Positions 39,460 to 48,001 of a DNA stretch of 64,000 nt are shown in pieces (the stretch's first letter is position 1; every line of letters starts with the position of its first letter). The stretch comes from a virus. The translations under genes and the position numbers were made by a program. The notes under the pieces were generated by a model that had not been told where the DNA came from, did not search any database, and was given only the letters and a program-made list of their open reading frames with translations. The stretch lies in the IMG/VR virus record IMGVR_UViG_3300028384_001500, positions 172,653 to 236,652 of that record. One strand, written 5' to 3'.

Positions 39460-41370
39460 TTAACTCCTTTTCTGTAACCAGCCTTTGATTACTTCTGGGT
39501 GATCCGACTCTACAAAATACCAATTTGTAGGTTTACTAAAGTCAACTCTACTGTGGAATATCCAGCCACCCATTTCATTATCTAATCTTTTTGCCATATT
39601 TACAATTTCTTTTTCTGAAACTTCTGACCATGGTTTATTAAAAAACTTATTGTTCTCTGCATTATCAACAACTTGCTTATTATACAAGCTAGCGTGAAAC
39701 TTGCTCCAAAAATCTCTATAGTTGTATATTTTTCTTTGAATGTCAAACCATGAATAATGATGAACTGACGGTAATTCTTTTAGTGCAGCGTTAATAAAGT
39801 TAACGTAAACATCTAGACTAGAATTTTTAAAATTTTCGTCTGTCAATATTTTCTGTCTTATTTGTTCATGTTGTGGTGTATAAAAATTCATATTAGGGAT
39901 AGGTTGATAATTATCAGTGTGAACGTAGTCACATCCGTCTGATCCTGCAGAGTATACATTTCCGTTTTCATCGTATCTTCTGTGTGCTGCAGGTATATCA
40001 TGCGTTATATGTGTATCATTTCTAGATAATCTCCATTTCCATGGGTGTACATCTAGTCTTACTTTGTTTTGTTTTCCCCAATAGTCTATGACAGGCAGGC
40101 AAACAACTTTAACAGCTTTAGGAATTTGCCTGGCTAGCTTTTTAACTTTTTTATAGTCACTTTCATGAACAATTTCATCAACATCAGACTGCCAACACCA
40201 GTCTCCCGTGCATAAAGATCTTGCAACTGCTTTTTGCTGACCATCGAACAAAGCAAATCGATAATGATCCCAGTCACGATTAACTTGGTACACTCTAAGT
40301 TTTTCTTCCTTTTCTGACCATTTTTGAAGTTGCTCCCAAGTCCCGTCTTTTGACCCACCGTCGACTACAACAACTTCATCACAAAAACCCAATAAAGATT
40401 TAATAGATTCTCTCCATGGGTAGTCAGCGTCTATTACATCTTTTGTTGTTGTATAACCGCTAACAGTAACTTCTCTTTCAAAAAAAGATGTTATAACACT
40501 CCAAAAAGTATCGTGGCGAGAAAGTAGGTAGAAAAGAAGTTCGTCTGGCGAGTCACTTTGACTATTTTTAAACCAGCCTTCTTCTGAGTGCTGAACATTT
40601 TCATTTATAGATAATTCTAATCCTAAGAGCTTAGCTTCAATAGTTGTTCTAGGGCATGTATCACCGCCAAGAGGATGAAATGACAATCCTTTGAATTCTG
40701 ATAACTTTCTTAATAAATCATAATAAGGTAAACCTGAAAGTATTTCTGCTTCATCCTGGAGAATGTCTGTCACTACTTTTTTACTCTCAACAATTCCTTT
40801 TATCCAGCTATTACCGTCTATGATTGCCCATTTATTATTATTTGATTTTCTATCTGCCCTTAGCCTGGTCATAAATTCTAAGTCTTCTAAGCTAAAAATT
40901 GAACTTAAGACTGTTTGTTTGTTTTCTTTTAAAAATGGAAATCTTTGGTGATATATTTCAGATTGTTTCTTTGACATCCAAAAAATATGTTCTGACCCAT
41001 GCAAAAACGCAGAAATGATTTTTCCTAACTGGCTATTTTGACAGTCACAATCTTCGCCCGTCTGTCGTTTGTGCAGATCAATTGATCGGTATTGACAAAA
41101 TTTATAGTCATATTCAACAATTGCGTAGTTTAAATTTGCAACAATCATAGGTATTAACTCATGATTCATTGATCGATAATTAAAAAATACCCAAAACTTA
41201 TTAACACCTTGTTGAATTAATTCTTTTGTTACTTCCGATGATTTTAGTTTAAAAGTCGTATAAGGAGAAGTTTCAAAAAGAGCCTCTGTTGATTTTTCAG
41301 CTCCTCCTCCATATTCATCTAAAAAAGCGTCTGCAACAAAAACGACGCTAGAATCTAAAAAATTATCCAT
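39460..41370 (-). CDS. Two-domain glycosyltransferase (C-terminal GT2)
   Basis: A protein of 636 residues with two parts. The N-terminal half (about 1-290) reads VVFVADAFLDEYGGGAEKST and later SFHPLGGDTCPRTTIEAKLL, like a degenerate GT-B transferase. The C-terminal half (about 300-580) is a GT2 domain: DEVVVVDGGSKDGTWEQLQK, GDWCWQSDVDEIVHESD (D-x-D), and a His/Tyr-rich end (LPSVHHYSWFDIQRKIYNYR). I start it at 41370 because GAGG lies 9 bases upstream; a further ATG at 41385 contains that site. Fusion of two sugar transferases would let it add consecutive residues. It is the most upstream gene of the glycan island. Confidence 0.7.
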   Translation of the reverse strand: MDNFLDSSVVFVADAFLDEYGGGAEKSTEALFETSPYTTFKLKSSEVTKELIQQGVNKFWVFFNYRSMNHELIPMIVANLNYAIVEYDYKFCQYRSIDLHKRQTGEDCDCQNSQLGKIISAFLHGSEHIFWMSKKQSEIYHQRFPFLKENKQTVLSSIFSLEDLEFMTRLRADRKSNNNKWAIIDGNSWIKGIVESKKVVTDILQDEAEILSGLPYYDLLRKLSEFKGLSFHPLGGDTCPRTTIEAKLLGLELSINENVQHSEEGWFKNSQSDSPDELLFYLLSRHDTFWSVITSFFEREVTVSGYTTTKDVIDADYPWRESIKSLLGFCDEVVVVDGGSKDGTWEQLQKWSEKEEKLRVYQVNRDWDHYRFALFDGQQKAVARSLCTGDWCWQSDVDEIVHESDYKKVKKLARQIPKAVKVVCLPVIDYWGKQNKVRLDVHPWKWRLSRNDTHITHDIPAAHRRYDENGNVYSAGSDGCDYVHTDNYQPIPNMNFYTPQHEQIRQKILTDENFKNSSLDVYVNFINAALKELPSVHHYSWFDIQRKIYNYRDFWSKFHASLYNKQVVDNAENNKFFNKPWSEVSEKEIVNMAKRLDNEMGGWIFHSRVDFSKPTNWYFVESDHPEVIKGWLQKRS

Positions 41371-41425
41371 ACAGTAATACCTCATTTAAGATAATTTTAC
41401 TGTGATGATTGTGCAGGTAAACCTT

Positions 41426-41878
41426 TTATACTATATAAGATGCTTTTATGTCGATATTAATTGTTCCTCCTGCAGCAGTAACTGCAGATTGAACTGTTGC
41501 TTGATTAACTGTATTTGTACTTGATGGGTTAACTAAGCCGGTTTTAAAATAAACGTCAATAATAATTTTGTCTGATGAAAGGGCTCTGGTTGTTTCTCTA
41601 ATATATGGGACTATATTACTGCCTAGTGAGTCGTAAGAATCAATGTTAATGTAAGGCATAGCTGTTGTTTTTTCATCAAGTACTAGAGAAGTAGTAAAAG
41701 TAACATAACCATTGCCGCTTGCGTTGTTTACATCAGAACTTATAAAAGAAAAACTTTCTTTAATTTCATACACAGTACCAACATCATCAGGTTCAGATTC
41801 AACCACTAAAGAGTGTTTTGGCTTTCTTCTAATAAATGAATATATTTTTCTATTTCTGTTAAGATCTTTATAAGCCAT
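41426..41878 (-). CDS. Beta-rich protein of unknown function, possibly virion
   Basis: A 150-residue protein with a basic N terminus (NRNRKIYSFIRRKPKH) followed by a beta-rich body (GNGYVTFTTSLVLDEKTTAM) and a Thr/Ala-rich end. It has no signal peptide or catalytic motif. It lies 3 bases downstream of the phoH-like gene, with AGGAT as a modest ribosome-binding site. Composition resembles small capsid or fibre-decoration proteins, but this is only an impression. Confidence 0.5.
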   Translation of the reverse strand: MAYKDLNRNRKIYSFIRRKPKHSLVVESEPDDVGTVYEIKESFSFISSDVNNASGNGYVTFTTSLVLDEKTTAMPYINIDSYDSLGSNIVPYIRETTRALSSDKIIIDVYFKTGLVNPSSTNTVNQATVQSAVTAAGGTINIDIKASYIV

Positions 41879-41881
41879 AAT

Positions 41882-43246
41882 TTATCCTAAGATTGAAGCA
41901 GCTACTGCACTTAAATGAGATCTTTCTCCTCTTTTGAGTGCAATATGAGAAGCACAACTTTGATTTTTAAACTTTTCAGAAACTATAGTCAAACCATTTG
42001 AAAGAGTGTCAATGTAAGGAGTGTCAATCTGATCAACGTCACCTAGAAGAATAATTTTAGAATTTTCTCCCATTCGTGTAATTACAGTTTTTAACTCATG
42101 TATTGTCGCATTTTGCGCTTCATCCATGATAAGTATAGTGTCATTAAACGTTCTTCCTCTAATAAAAGAAAGTGGTGCAATTTCAATAACACCTTGCGAT
42201 CTTAGTGTATTGAAAAGTGAAAGATTATTATCTTTAAGGCCTACTCTTAAATTATCCATGATGGGTGCTAACCATGGTGCCATTTTTTCTTCCATTGAAC
42301 CAGGCAAGAAACCTATATCACGACCTACAGGCTGAACATTTCTTGTAAAAACTATTCGATCATAATAACCAGCCTGTACCATCGCATATGCTGACATCAA
42401 GGTGATAAATGTTTTTCCACTACCTGCTAATCCGGAGATGGTCACTAGAGGTAATGATGGATCTAGTAATGAATTTAAAGCATAAAGCTGTTCTCTATTT
42501 TTTGCTTTAATGTCAAGTCTAGCAAATGAATCGAGAAGATCTTTGGCTTTTTTTACGCGAATGATATCTCCTTCTTCATATCTACCAATAAATGATGAAG
42601 AATCATATTTAACACAAAGATACTCATTTTCATAAGGTTGACGATTATATTTTTCCTGAAACATGTCTAAAAGCTCTTCTAGAACATCACTATCATTTTT
42701 ATATCGATCTTTGCTTTTTGTGTAATCGTAAAGTTCATCAATTAAAAAAGGATCTAACGCTTCAATTTCAGAGTAACCTTTAAAAACACCTTTATCTTCT
42801 AGTTGTATTTTATCTTTATAATAGTCTTCAGAGTGTATTCCTAGAGAATCACACTTGACTCTAAAGTTAATGTCTTTTGTTACTAATATAACTTTTTGTT
42901 TTTCTTGGTTTTGTATTTCTAAAGCCAACGATATCATTTTATTATCTGAATATTCTGGGTCTAGACCGGCTGGTACTTTATTAAAACCTGAGAGTGCTAC
43001 TTTGATTGTCTGGCCATTTTCTAATTCTATTCCTGTGTGAAGAGATCCTTTTTGTCTAAGATCATCTAGAAAACGATTAACATGTCTTGCGTTTTCTCCA
43101 ACTAAACCTTTTTTATCTTTAAACCTGTCTAACTCGTCTAAAACCACTAATGGTATTAAAAGGTCGTTTTCTGGAAAAGAGTGAATTGAATCTTTATCGT
43201 ATAGCAATACGCAAGTATCAATAATGAATATTTTTCTATCTGACAT
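41882..43246 (-). CDS. PIN-PhoH family ATPase
   Basis: A protein of 454 residues with an N-terminal PIN nuclease-like domain (KIFIIDTCVLLYDKDS and VVLDELDRFKDKKG, with the acidic metal ligands) and a C-terminal PhoH P-loop domain. The latter carries VTISGLAGSGKTFITLMSAY (Walker A) and DTILIMDEAQNATIHELKTV (Walker B). PIN-PhoH proteins couple RNA unwinding to RNase activity and are frequent in marine phages. I choose the ATG at 43246: AGGA lies 5 bases upstream, whereas the longer frame to 43297 overlaps the divergent promoter region. It may be involved in RNA turnover or phosphate-stress adaptation. Confidence 0.85.
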   Translation of the reverse strand: MSDRKIFIIDTCVLLYDKDSIHSFPENDLLIPLVVLDELDRFKDKKGLVGENARHVNRFLDDLRQKGSLHTGIELENGQTIKVALSGFNKVPAGLDPEYSDNKMISLALEIQNQEKQKVILVTKDINFRVKCDSLGIHSEDYYKDKIQLEDKGVFKGYSEIEALDPFLIDELYDYTKSKDRYKNDSDVLEELLDMFQEKYNRQPYENEYLCVKYDSSSFIGRYEEGDIIRVKKAKDLLDSFARLDIKAKNREQLYALNSLLDPSLPLVTISGLAGSGKTFITLMSAYAMVQAGYYDRIVFTRNVQPVGRDIGFLPGSMEEKMAPWLAPIMDNLRVGLKDNNLSLFNTLRSQGVIEIAPLSFIRGRTFNDTILIMDEAQNATIHELKTVITRMGENSKIILLGDVDQIDTPYIDTLSNGLTIVSEKFKNQSCASHIALKRGERSHLSAVAASILG

Positions 43247-43256
43247 AATCATCCTT

Positions 43257-43285
43257 TTGTTAATTTTAAATTGTCGATGTATAAT
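43257..43285 (+). promoter_or_regulatory. Sigma70-type promoter for the divergent sigma-r4-like gene
   Basis: TTGTTA at 43257-43262 and a perfect TATAAT at 43280-43285 are separated by 17 bases. They sit in the intergenic space between the divergent phoH-like gene and the plus-strand gene at 43315, whose ribosome-binding site AGGAAA (43301-43306) lies downstream. This looks like a promoter read by the unmodified host polymerase, hence early expression is inferred. Confidence 0.7.
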
Positions 43286-43314
43286 CTTAAATATCACATA
43301 AGGAAACGTATATT

Positions 43315-43560
43315 ATGAAATGTTTTAATTATAACAAAAAGAATAATACAAATTGCGCAAACAAAGATTGCAGATACTGGATTAATTGTAACAAATCAAA
43401 TAATTGTTGTATTTTACTCCTAAAGAATAAAGAATTCAATGAAGACAAAACAACTTTACAAGATATTGGTGATATATTTAAAGTTACAAGAATGAGAATA
43501 TGTCAGATAGAGAAAAATGCAATTAAAAAGTTAAAAGACAAAATTGGTAACTTGGTATAA
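43315..43560 (+). CDS. Small Cys-rich protein with sigma70 region-4-like HTH
   Basis: An 81-residue protein. The N-terminal third has six cysteines (residues 3, 14, 19, 25, 31 and 32), suggesting a zinc-binding knuckle. The C-terminal part (about 46-76: TLQDIGDIFKVTRMRICQIE, then KNAIKKLK) matches the helix-turn-helix of sigma region 4, with the typical R-x-R-I-x-Q-I-E recognition helix. It could bind a -35 element or DNA near it and redirect host polymerase. It has its own consensus promoter upstream and a palindromic terminator directly after the stop, so it is a monocistronic unit inside minus-strand territory. Confidence 0.7.
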   Translation: MKCFNYNKKNNTNCANKDCRYWINCNKSNNCCILLLKNKEFNEDKTTLQDIGDIFKVTRMRICQIEKNAIKKLKDKIGNLV

Positions 43561-43586
43561 AAAAAGGTCGCCATGGCGACCTTTTT
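43561..43586. terminator. Bidirectional rho-independent terminator
   Basis: A 26-base perfect palindrome: five A, the inverted pair GGTCGCCA/TGGCGACC, five T. On either strand it gives a 6-8 bp GC-rich stem with flanking A and U runs. It ends the plus-strand sigma-r4-like unit, whose TAA stop ends one base before it. It can also stop minus-strand transcription arriving from the histone-like gene at 43610. Confidence 0.9.
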
Positions 43587-43609
43587 AAGCTTAATAATAA
43601 AATTAATTT

Positions 43610-43801
43610 TTAAGATTTGCTAGCTTCTAAAGACGTTTTAACAACAGCTGATGCCATTTTCTTAGCTTCTCTTAGGCCTTTTCTGGCTCTAATTCCTGCT
43701 GATTTATTACCTTGAGCATTTTTAACAACGTCTGTTTGCAAAGCCTCAATTAAAACTTTAAGTTCTTCAAATTGGGAAATTAATTCTTCGTTTAGTGACA
43801 T
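43610..43801 (-). CDS. Histone H1-like (Hc1-type) protein
   Basis: A 63-residue protein matching the core of the bacterial/chlamydial Hc1-like family: EELISQFEELKVLIEALQTD is followed by KNAQGNKSAGIRARKGLREA and KKMASAVVKTSLEASK. The GNKSAGIRARKGLREAKK segment is the recognisable signature. Such small basic proteins bind and condense DNA; in a phage they might coat the phage or host nucleoid. The long lysine/alanine tail of full-length Hc1 is missing. The gene has GGAGG upstream of its ATG at about 43806 on the minus strand. Confidence 0.7.
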   Translation of the reverse strand: MSLNEELISQFEELKVLIEALQTDVVKNAQGNKSAGIRARKGLREAKKMASAVVKTSLEASKS

Positions 43802-43811
43802 ATCATCCTCC

Positions 43812-44072
43812 TTAATCTAAAATAATCTTTGGTTTGTCATCTTCTTTTAAATTATTATCTACTTCTTCTTCTTTGTTAATAACTTCTCTGTACTTTTTTA
43901 ATATATTATTAATATCTTTGAGTGCTTCATTGCTTTCTAGACTTAGGCATATACCATGTATTATGTCTAGTTTTTGTTGTTCAGAAACACCAAATTTAAG
44001 AACTTCAGAAACAATTTCTCTTGATTGTTGTTTTTGTCGGGCTAGTTTTTCTAACTTTACTGAATAGCTCAT
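43812..44072 (-). CDS. Small charged protein of unknown function (86 aa)
   Basis: An 86-residue helical protein with an acidic tail (NKEEEVDNNLKEDDKPKIIL) and a basic N-terminal helix (VKLEKLARQKQQSREIVSEV). No family is recognised. It directly abuts the 160-residue gene upstream, and its stop lies 10 bases before the ATG of the histone-like gene. I recall pairs of such small genes near PhoH in T4-like marine phages, but no function is known. Confidence 0.55.
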   Translation of the reverse strand: MSYSVKLEKLARQKQQSREIVSEVLKFGVSEQQKLDIIHGICLSLESNEALKDINNILKKYREVINKEEEVDNNLKEDDKPKIILD

Positions 44073-44555
44073 TTATTCCTCACTGTTTTTTATATAAAAT
44101 ATATCTTGTATAGTCTCTGATAGTATTTTTATTTTTTTACTACTTTCTAAGTTCAAAATTTTTAAATTGTGTTTATCATCGACAATATCTCTTTTTAATA
44201 CAATACTGCTAGGATACAAATCATTATCTATAACGTCCTCAACTTCTTCGTATAGATCAATAGTCGCATTATACTCGGATAAAATTTTAACTAACTTTTC
44301 AGGCAAACTAATTTCTATATCTTGTATTGATCTTACAGAACCGATCTCTTCGCTACCTACTTTAATTTCTGATTTGCATAACTCATAAACTAAATGTGTG
44401 ATTCCACAATTATTGCAATTTACATACTTAGGAATAATTTTTCCTGCATCGTCTATTTTAGAGTATACAGAGAACTTATGATATACAATTGGTTTGACAC
44501 CTTTATATAAGGGTAGTACACAGTGACATTCAATTAAGTGTTTTTGCCCGCGCAT
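44073..44555 (-). CDS. Protein of unknown function with CxC/CxxC cysteines (160 aa)
   Basis: A 160-residue protein whose N-terminal 55 residues contain cysteines at about 10, 12 and the pair in VNCNNCGITHLVYELCKSEI. That arrangement could bind zinc (HLIECHCVLPLYKGVKPIVY precedes it). The C-terminal part is acidic with alternating beta/helix character (ATIDLYEEVEDVIDNDLYPS). It directly abuts the 86-residue gene and is 2 bases from the 78-residue gene upstream. No enzymatic motif is visible. The family looks conserved in marine myoviruses from memory, but I cannot name it. Confidence 0.55.
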   Translation of the reverse strand: MRGQKHLIECHCVLPLYKGVKPIVYHKFSVYSKIDDAGKIIPKYVNCNNCGITHLVYELCKSEIKVGSEEIGSVRSIQDIEISLPEKLVKILSEYNATIDLYEEVEDVIDNDLYPSSIVLKRDIVDDKHNLKILNLESSKKIKILSETIQDIFYIKNSEE

Positions 44556-44557
44556 AA

Positions 44558-44794
44558 TTATTTAAGTGAGTTCTCTATTTGACCGGATGCTCTAGTAAAA
44601 GCTGTTGTCATGCTGGCTTCAACATAAAAACATACTTTTCTTAATTCTTCTGAATCTAGATTAATTTTTCCCTGGCCGGTTGCATCATTTAAGCTGGAAA
44701 CAACAGACTTTTTCATAAAGTCTACAACATCTGCAACGGATGCCATTACTTTGGATGCGTCAACTGTTTTTATTTTTTCTTCTTTTTTAGACAT
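44558..44794 (-). CDS. Small helical protein of unknown function (78 aa)
   Basis: A 78-residue helical protein (VMASVADVVDFMKKSVVSSL, then LRKVCFYVEASMTTAFTRAS). It has no membrane segment long enough for a holin and no recognised motif. It lies 10 bases downstream of the gene carrying the GroEL-apical-like domain, with a good AGGAGAAT ribosome-binding site before its ATG, so it may belong to the same transcript as the PrkA cassette. Confidence 0.55.
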   Translation of the reverse strand: MSKKEEKIKTVDASKVMASVADVVDFMKKSVVSSLNDATGQGKINLDSEELRKVCFYVEASMTTAFTRASGQIENSLK

Positions 44795-44804
44795 GATTAT
44801 TCTC

Positions 44805-46037
44805 CTATAGAATTATTTTTTGGATATTATTGAAATTATTTTCAATACTTTTGACCTTCTCATCAATAATTTTAATACAGTCATCAGGAATGTAAAACTT
44901 TTGTCCGTCAATAACTATTTGTCGGTATACTTTTTTAATATTTTTCACAAACCTTAAAAAATAGTCTAGTTCTCTTGTCATTTTTTTATCAGATAAAATT
45001 CTATCTGGAAGATAAACATTTATTCTTTTTCCAGTAAACATTTTTAATCTTTTCTTTAATGGATCTACGTTTACGTCAGTTTTGATCATAGCATCGTCAA
45101 TTCTTCTTTTTAAAAAAGACCTATGAAGTTCTATTTTTTTCTTAGCAACACAAGGTTTTATTACAATCCCTTTGTTTGTAAAAGTTATCTTTTTTCCCGT
45201 TCTAAGTTTTTTTCTAACAGCTTGTGATATTGATTCTCCCATATCGCTAGAAACTACATGTCCTCCGTGAATTGCAGCGAAGTCATTTAATATGTTGAGA
45301 GTGTTTTCATCATTTACATTCAAAGAGACAGGATAAACTCTAAGTCTACCCATCTTATTGTTTTTGAGTATTGTCTCTTTTACTTCCTCATTCATTCCAA
45401 AGCAAAATATAACGTAGGGTATTTTTGTTTGATTTGCTTCAGTAAGTAAATGATGAATTTCACCAACAGACTCTATATAACCATTGATAATTACGTATTT
45501 GTAGCTCTTTGCTTCTTTTGGGATATCTCTAGTAAATGATGTATCATAATCAATATCAAATAAAAATTCGTCTAGACACTCAATTGATATATCTTCGCCT
45601 GGATAAGAATTAATATTTATGCTTCTTTCTAGACAAGCATTCTCAAATAGCCATTTTGCTAGTAGCATATTTTCTTTTCTAGAAAGAGATGATAAAAAGT
45701 CTTGTTGCATTTTCTTTTCAAATACAAACTTTTTACCTTTTTTAACTTTTGATTTAAAAAAACTGTGAATAAAAAGATCACCCATGTATGGGTAAATACT
45801 TTCACATTTATAATATTCGCTCATAATTATGTTTTTTAAAACTTCTGATCCATAGCAACTAGGCACTATATTTAGATAGTTTAAAGATGTATCTTCAATT
45901 AATTCTTTTGTGTCGTAAAGCGCTTTTCTATTTAAAGAAAGGGAGTTAAATACTTCCCTTTCTTTTTTAAGAAAACTTTGCACAAAGTCTTTTTCTAGAA
46001 TCTCTTTATGAGTCTCGCCAAAGGTTGTTGCTTGCAT
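44805..46037 (-). CDS. Protein with free-standing GroEL/Hsp60 apical-like domain
   Basis: A 410-residue protein. Residues about 149-295 follow the order of the GroEL apical domain: EDISIECLDEFLFDIDYDTS, YKYVIINGYIESVGEIHHLL, TKIPYVIFCFGMNEEV, GRLRVYPVSLNVNDENTLNI, and LNDFAAIHGGHVVSSDMGES. In GroEL the matching parts are the substrate/GroES-binding face and the ATLTGGTVIS turn. I see no ATP-binding equatorial domain; the N-terminal 145 and C-terminal 110 residues are helical and unassigned. It could bind unfolded proteins, or compete with or modify the host chaperonin. The ATG overlaps the end of the PrkA gene by 32 bases, with AGAGGA 11 bases upstream, so expression is coupled. Confidence 0.6.
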   Translation of the reverse strand: MQATTFGETHKEILEKDFVQSFLKKEREVFNSLSLNRKALYDTKELIEDTSLNYLNIVPSCYGSEVLKNIIMSEYYKCESIYPYMGDLFIHSFFKSKVKKGKKFVFEKKMQQDFLSSLSRKENMLLAKWLFENACLERSININSYPGEDISIECLDEFLFDIDYDTSFTRDIPKEAKSYKYVIINGYIESVGEIHHLLTEANQTKIPYVIFCFGMNEEVKETILKNNKMGRLRVYPVSLNVNDENTLNILNDFAAIHGGHVVSSDMGESISQAVRKKLRTGKKITFTNKGIVIKPCVAKKKIELHRSFLKRRIDDAMIKTDVNVDPLKKRLKMFTGKRINVYLPDRILSDKKMTRELDYFLRFVKNIKKVYRQIVIDGQKFYIPDDCIKIIDEKVKSIENNFNNIQKIIL

Positions 46038-47946
46038 AAGTCAATATTTCCTCTGCTGATGCTTCATTATAGCCATATTCTTCAATTAAAGTTTGGATCA
46101 TATCAGTATATTTCTTTTTCTGGTCGTCATCACGCGATTTTGAACGTGTAACAATCCTTGCGATATCTTTTACTGATGAAATTAAATATTGTTCGATTGC
46201 TTCTTTTAAAGGGCCGTATGAACGATAATCAACAGTTTCACCTTTTCTCATTTTAGAAAACATAAATGCAGTTACATCATTTCTAAATCCATCTCTAGCT
46301 GAACCAACAACACCAATCATTTCTTCAATTGTTCTCATGAACTTTTCATCTGGTTCTGACTCTTCTCTTGTGATTTTATTTTTTACTTTTGTTTTAGTTG
46401 TAAAACATTCTGCGTTATCTAAGTATGAATCAAATAGTGATTGTGCTTGCTCTTCATATGCAGTAATAAATGCTTTTGCAATTTCAGTTTCTAGAATTCT
46501 GAGATATTCTTCACGAATAATCTTTTGTAGAATTTCAAGATATCTTGTCTTAGCATCTTCATCAATAATCTGTTCTTTGACTTGCTTAATTAAAGAGTCG
46601 ACAACATTAATCGGTGTAATCATACCATTATCTGAATCTGAAAGTGCTGCATCCAAGGCTTTCATAATAAAGCGTGTAGAAATACCTTCCATACCTTCGT
46701 GCTTTGCCTCATCTTTAAGATCACGAATATCGACTTTCTTTACGCGACCTTTTTCAATAATTGCCTCACCATTGTAAATTTTCATTTTAGTTAGTAAGTC
46801 ACACTTTCTAGACTGTTGTAGGCGGCTCATCACTGAAAACATTGAAGCTATTTTTAAAGTATGCGGTGCGATATGTGCATCTGTAAAGTCAGACCTACGA
46901 ATTATCTTTTCATAAATTTTTTGTTCTTGATCTAATTCTAACACATAAGGTACTTCAATCTTTAATACCCTGTCCAAAATAGCCTCGTTAGTGTGTTCAG
47001 ATTTAAATCTGTTCCACTCTGACTCATTACAATGAGATAATATCACCCCATCAAAATAAAGCATATCGTTCTTACCTGGGGTAGGCACACGTTTCTCTTG
47101 GGTTGCTGTTAACATTGTATGTAAGAATTCAATCTCATTCTTGAAAACTTCTACAAACTCAACAATACCTCGATTACCTACGTTAAATGCTCCATTAAGT
47201 GACAAAACTCTTGGATCGTCTTCTGGATATAGGTCTAATTTACTAATATCTTCTGTACCAATAAGGACTGACACGTCTTGGCTATTAGCATCCATTGGCG
47301 GAACTACAGCAATACCTCTGCGTCCTCTTTGCGAGTAACCGGTTTGCTTTACTGGAAACTTTTCATACTCACCGTTAAATTCATTCATTAATCTATGACG
47401 ACATACCGGACATAAGTCACCTTCAATATGCACACCTAGTAATTCTTCAAAGTCTTTTCTGAGACTCCTAGGTAGAAGGTGAAGTGGTTCTTCTCTTACC
47501 GGGCAGCCATCTAAGTAGTAATAATCTTCTGCTTCTTCCAGTGCACGCTTTACTGAATCGATCAACGCTGATTTTCCTGCTCCAACAGGACCCATTAAGA
47601 GAAGAACCTGCCGACTTTCTTCACCTTTAAAAGCTGCCGACTTCATAAATCTCATCAATTTGTTGATGACAGACTCCATTCCAAAAAATTCTTTTTCAAA
47701 ATAGTCATACTTTCTAATTTTGTCGCCATTAAAAATATCTCGATAACCATCAGTCCCTACATCCAAAGTATCAACACCACGATTTTTAATAGTTTCATAT
47801 AATCGCTTATGTGCTAGCTTAACTGATCCCGGTTTTTCTCTGACTAATTCAAGATAGTCTAAAAAAGTACCTTCAAACTTAACTTTATTTTTTTGTTCTC
47901 TTTGCTTTTTAATCATTGTCAAAAAGTCTTTTTGATTGCGTGCCAT
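46006..47946 (-). CDS. prkA: PrkA-type serine protein kinase / AAA+ ATPase
   Basis: A 646-residue protein of the PrkA (YeaG) family, about the length of bacterial members (near 630-645). It has a PrkA AAA+ domain with Walker A GPVGAGKS at residues 119-126, DLCPVCRHRLMNEFNGEYEK (family-specific insertion), and NRGIVEFVEVFKNEIEFLHT followed by LTATQEKRVPTPGK (Walker B and sensor region). The C-terminal PrkA-specific domain follows, with AKAFITAYEEQAQSLFDSYL. In bacteria these kinases act with YeaH and YcgB/SpoVR in stress and starvation responses. Here SpoVR- and YeaH-like genes lie immediately upstream, so the module is complete. Nothing looks truncated. Confidence 0.9.
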   Translation of the reverse strand: MARNQKDFLTMIKKQREQKNKVKFEGTFLDYLELVREKPGSVKLAHKRLYETIKNRGVDTLDVGTDGYRDIFNGDKIRKYDYFEKEFFGMESVINKLMRFMKSAAFKGEESRQVLLLMGPVGAGKSALIDSVKRALEEAEDYYYLDGCPVREEPLHLLPRSLRKDFEELLGVHIEGDLCPVCRHRLMNEFNGEYEKFPVKQTGYSQRGRRGIAVVPPMDANSQDVSVLIGTEDISKLDLYPEDDPRVLSLNGAFNVGNRGIVEFVEVFKNEIEFLHTMLTATQEKRVPTPGKNDMLYFDGVILSHCNESEWNRFKSEHTNEAILDRVLKIEVPYVLELDQEQKIYEKIIRRSDFTDAHIAPHTLKIASMFSVMSRLQQSRKCDLLTKMKIYNGEAIIEKGRVKKVDIRDLKDEAKHEGMEGISTRFIMKALDAALSDSDNGMITPINVVDSLIKQVKEQIIDEDAKTRYLEILQKIIREEYLRILETEIAKAFITAYEEQAQSLFDSYLDNAECFTTKTKVKNKITREESEPDEKFMRTIEEMIGVVGSARDGFRNDVTAFMFSKMRKGETVDYRSYGPLKEAIEQYLISSVKDIARIVTRSKSRDDDQKKKYTDMIQTLIEEYGYNEASAEEILTYASNNLWRDS

Positions 47947-48001
47947 ATATTGTTACTCCTGCTTCTCTATAATAATATTTTATTATATTTTGTATGTAAA
48001 A

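Noticed and set aside
46337-46777. Plus-strand open frame of 146 codons
   Set aside because: Antisense to the conserved PrkA coding sequence, which has full family motifs across this stretch.
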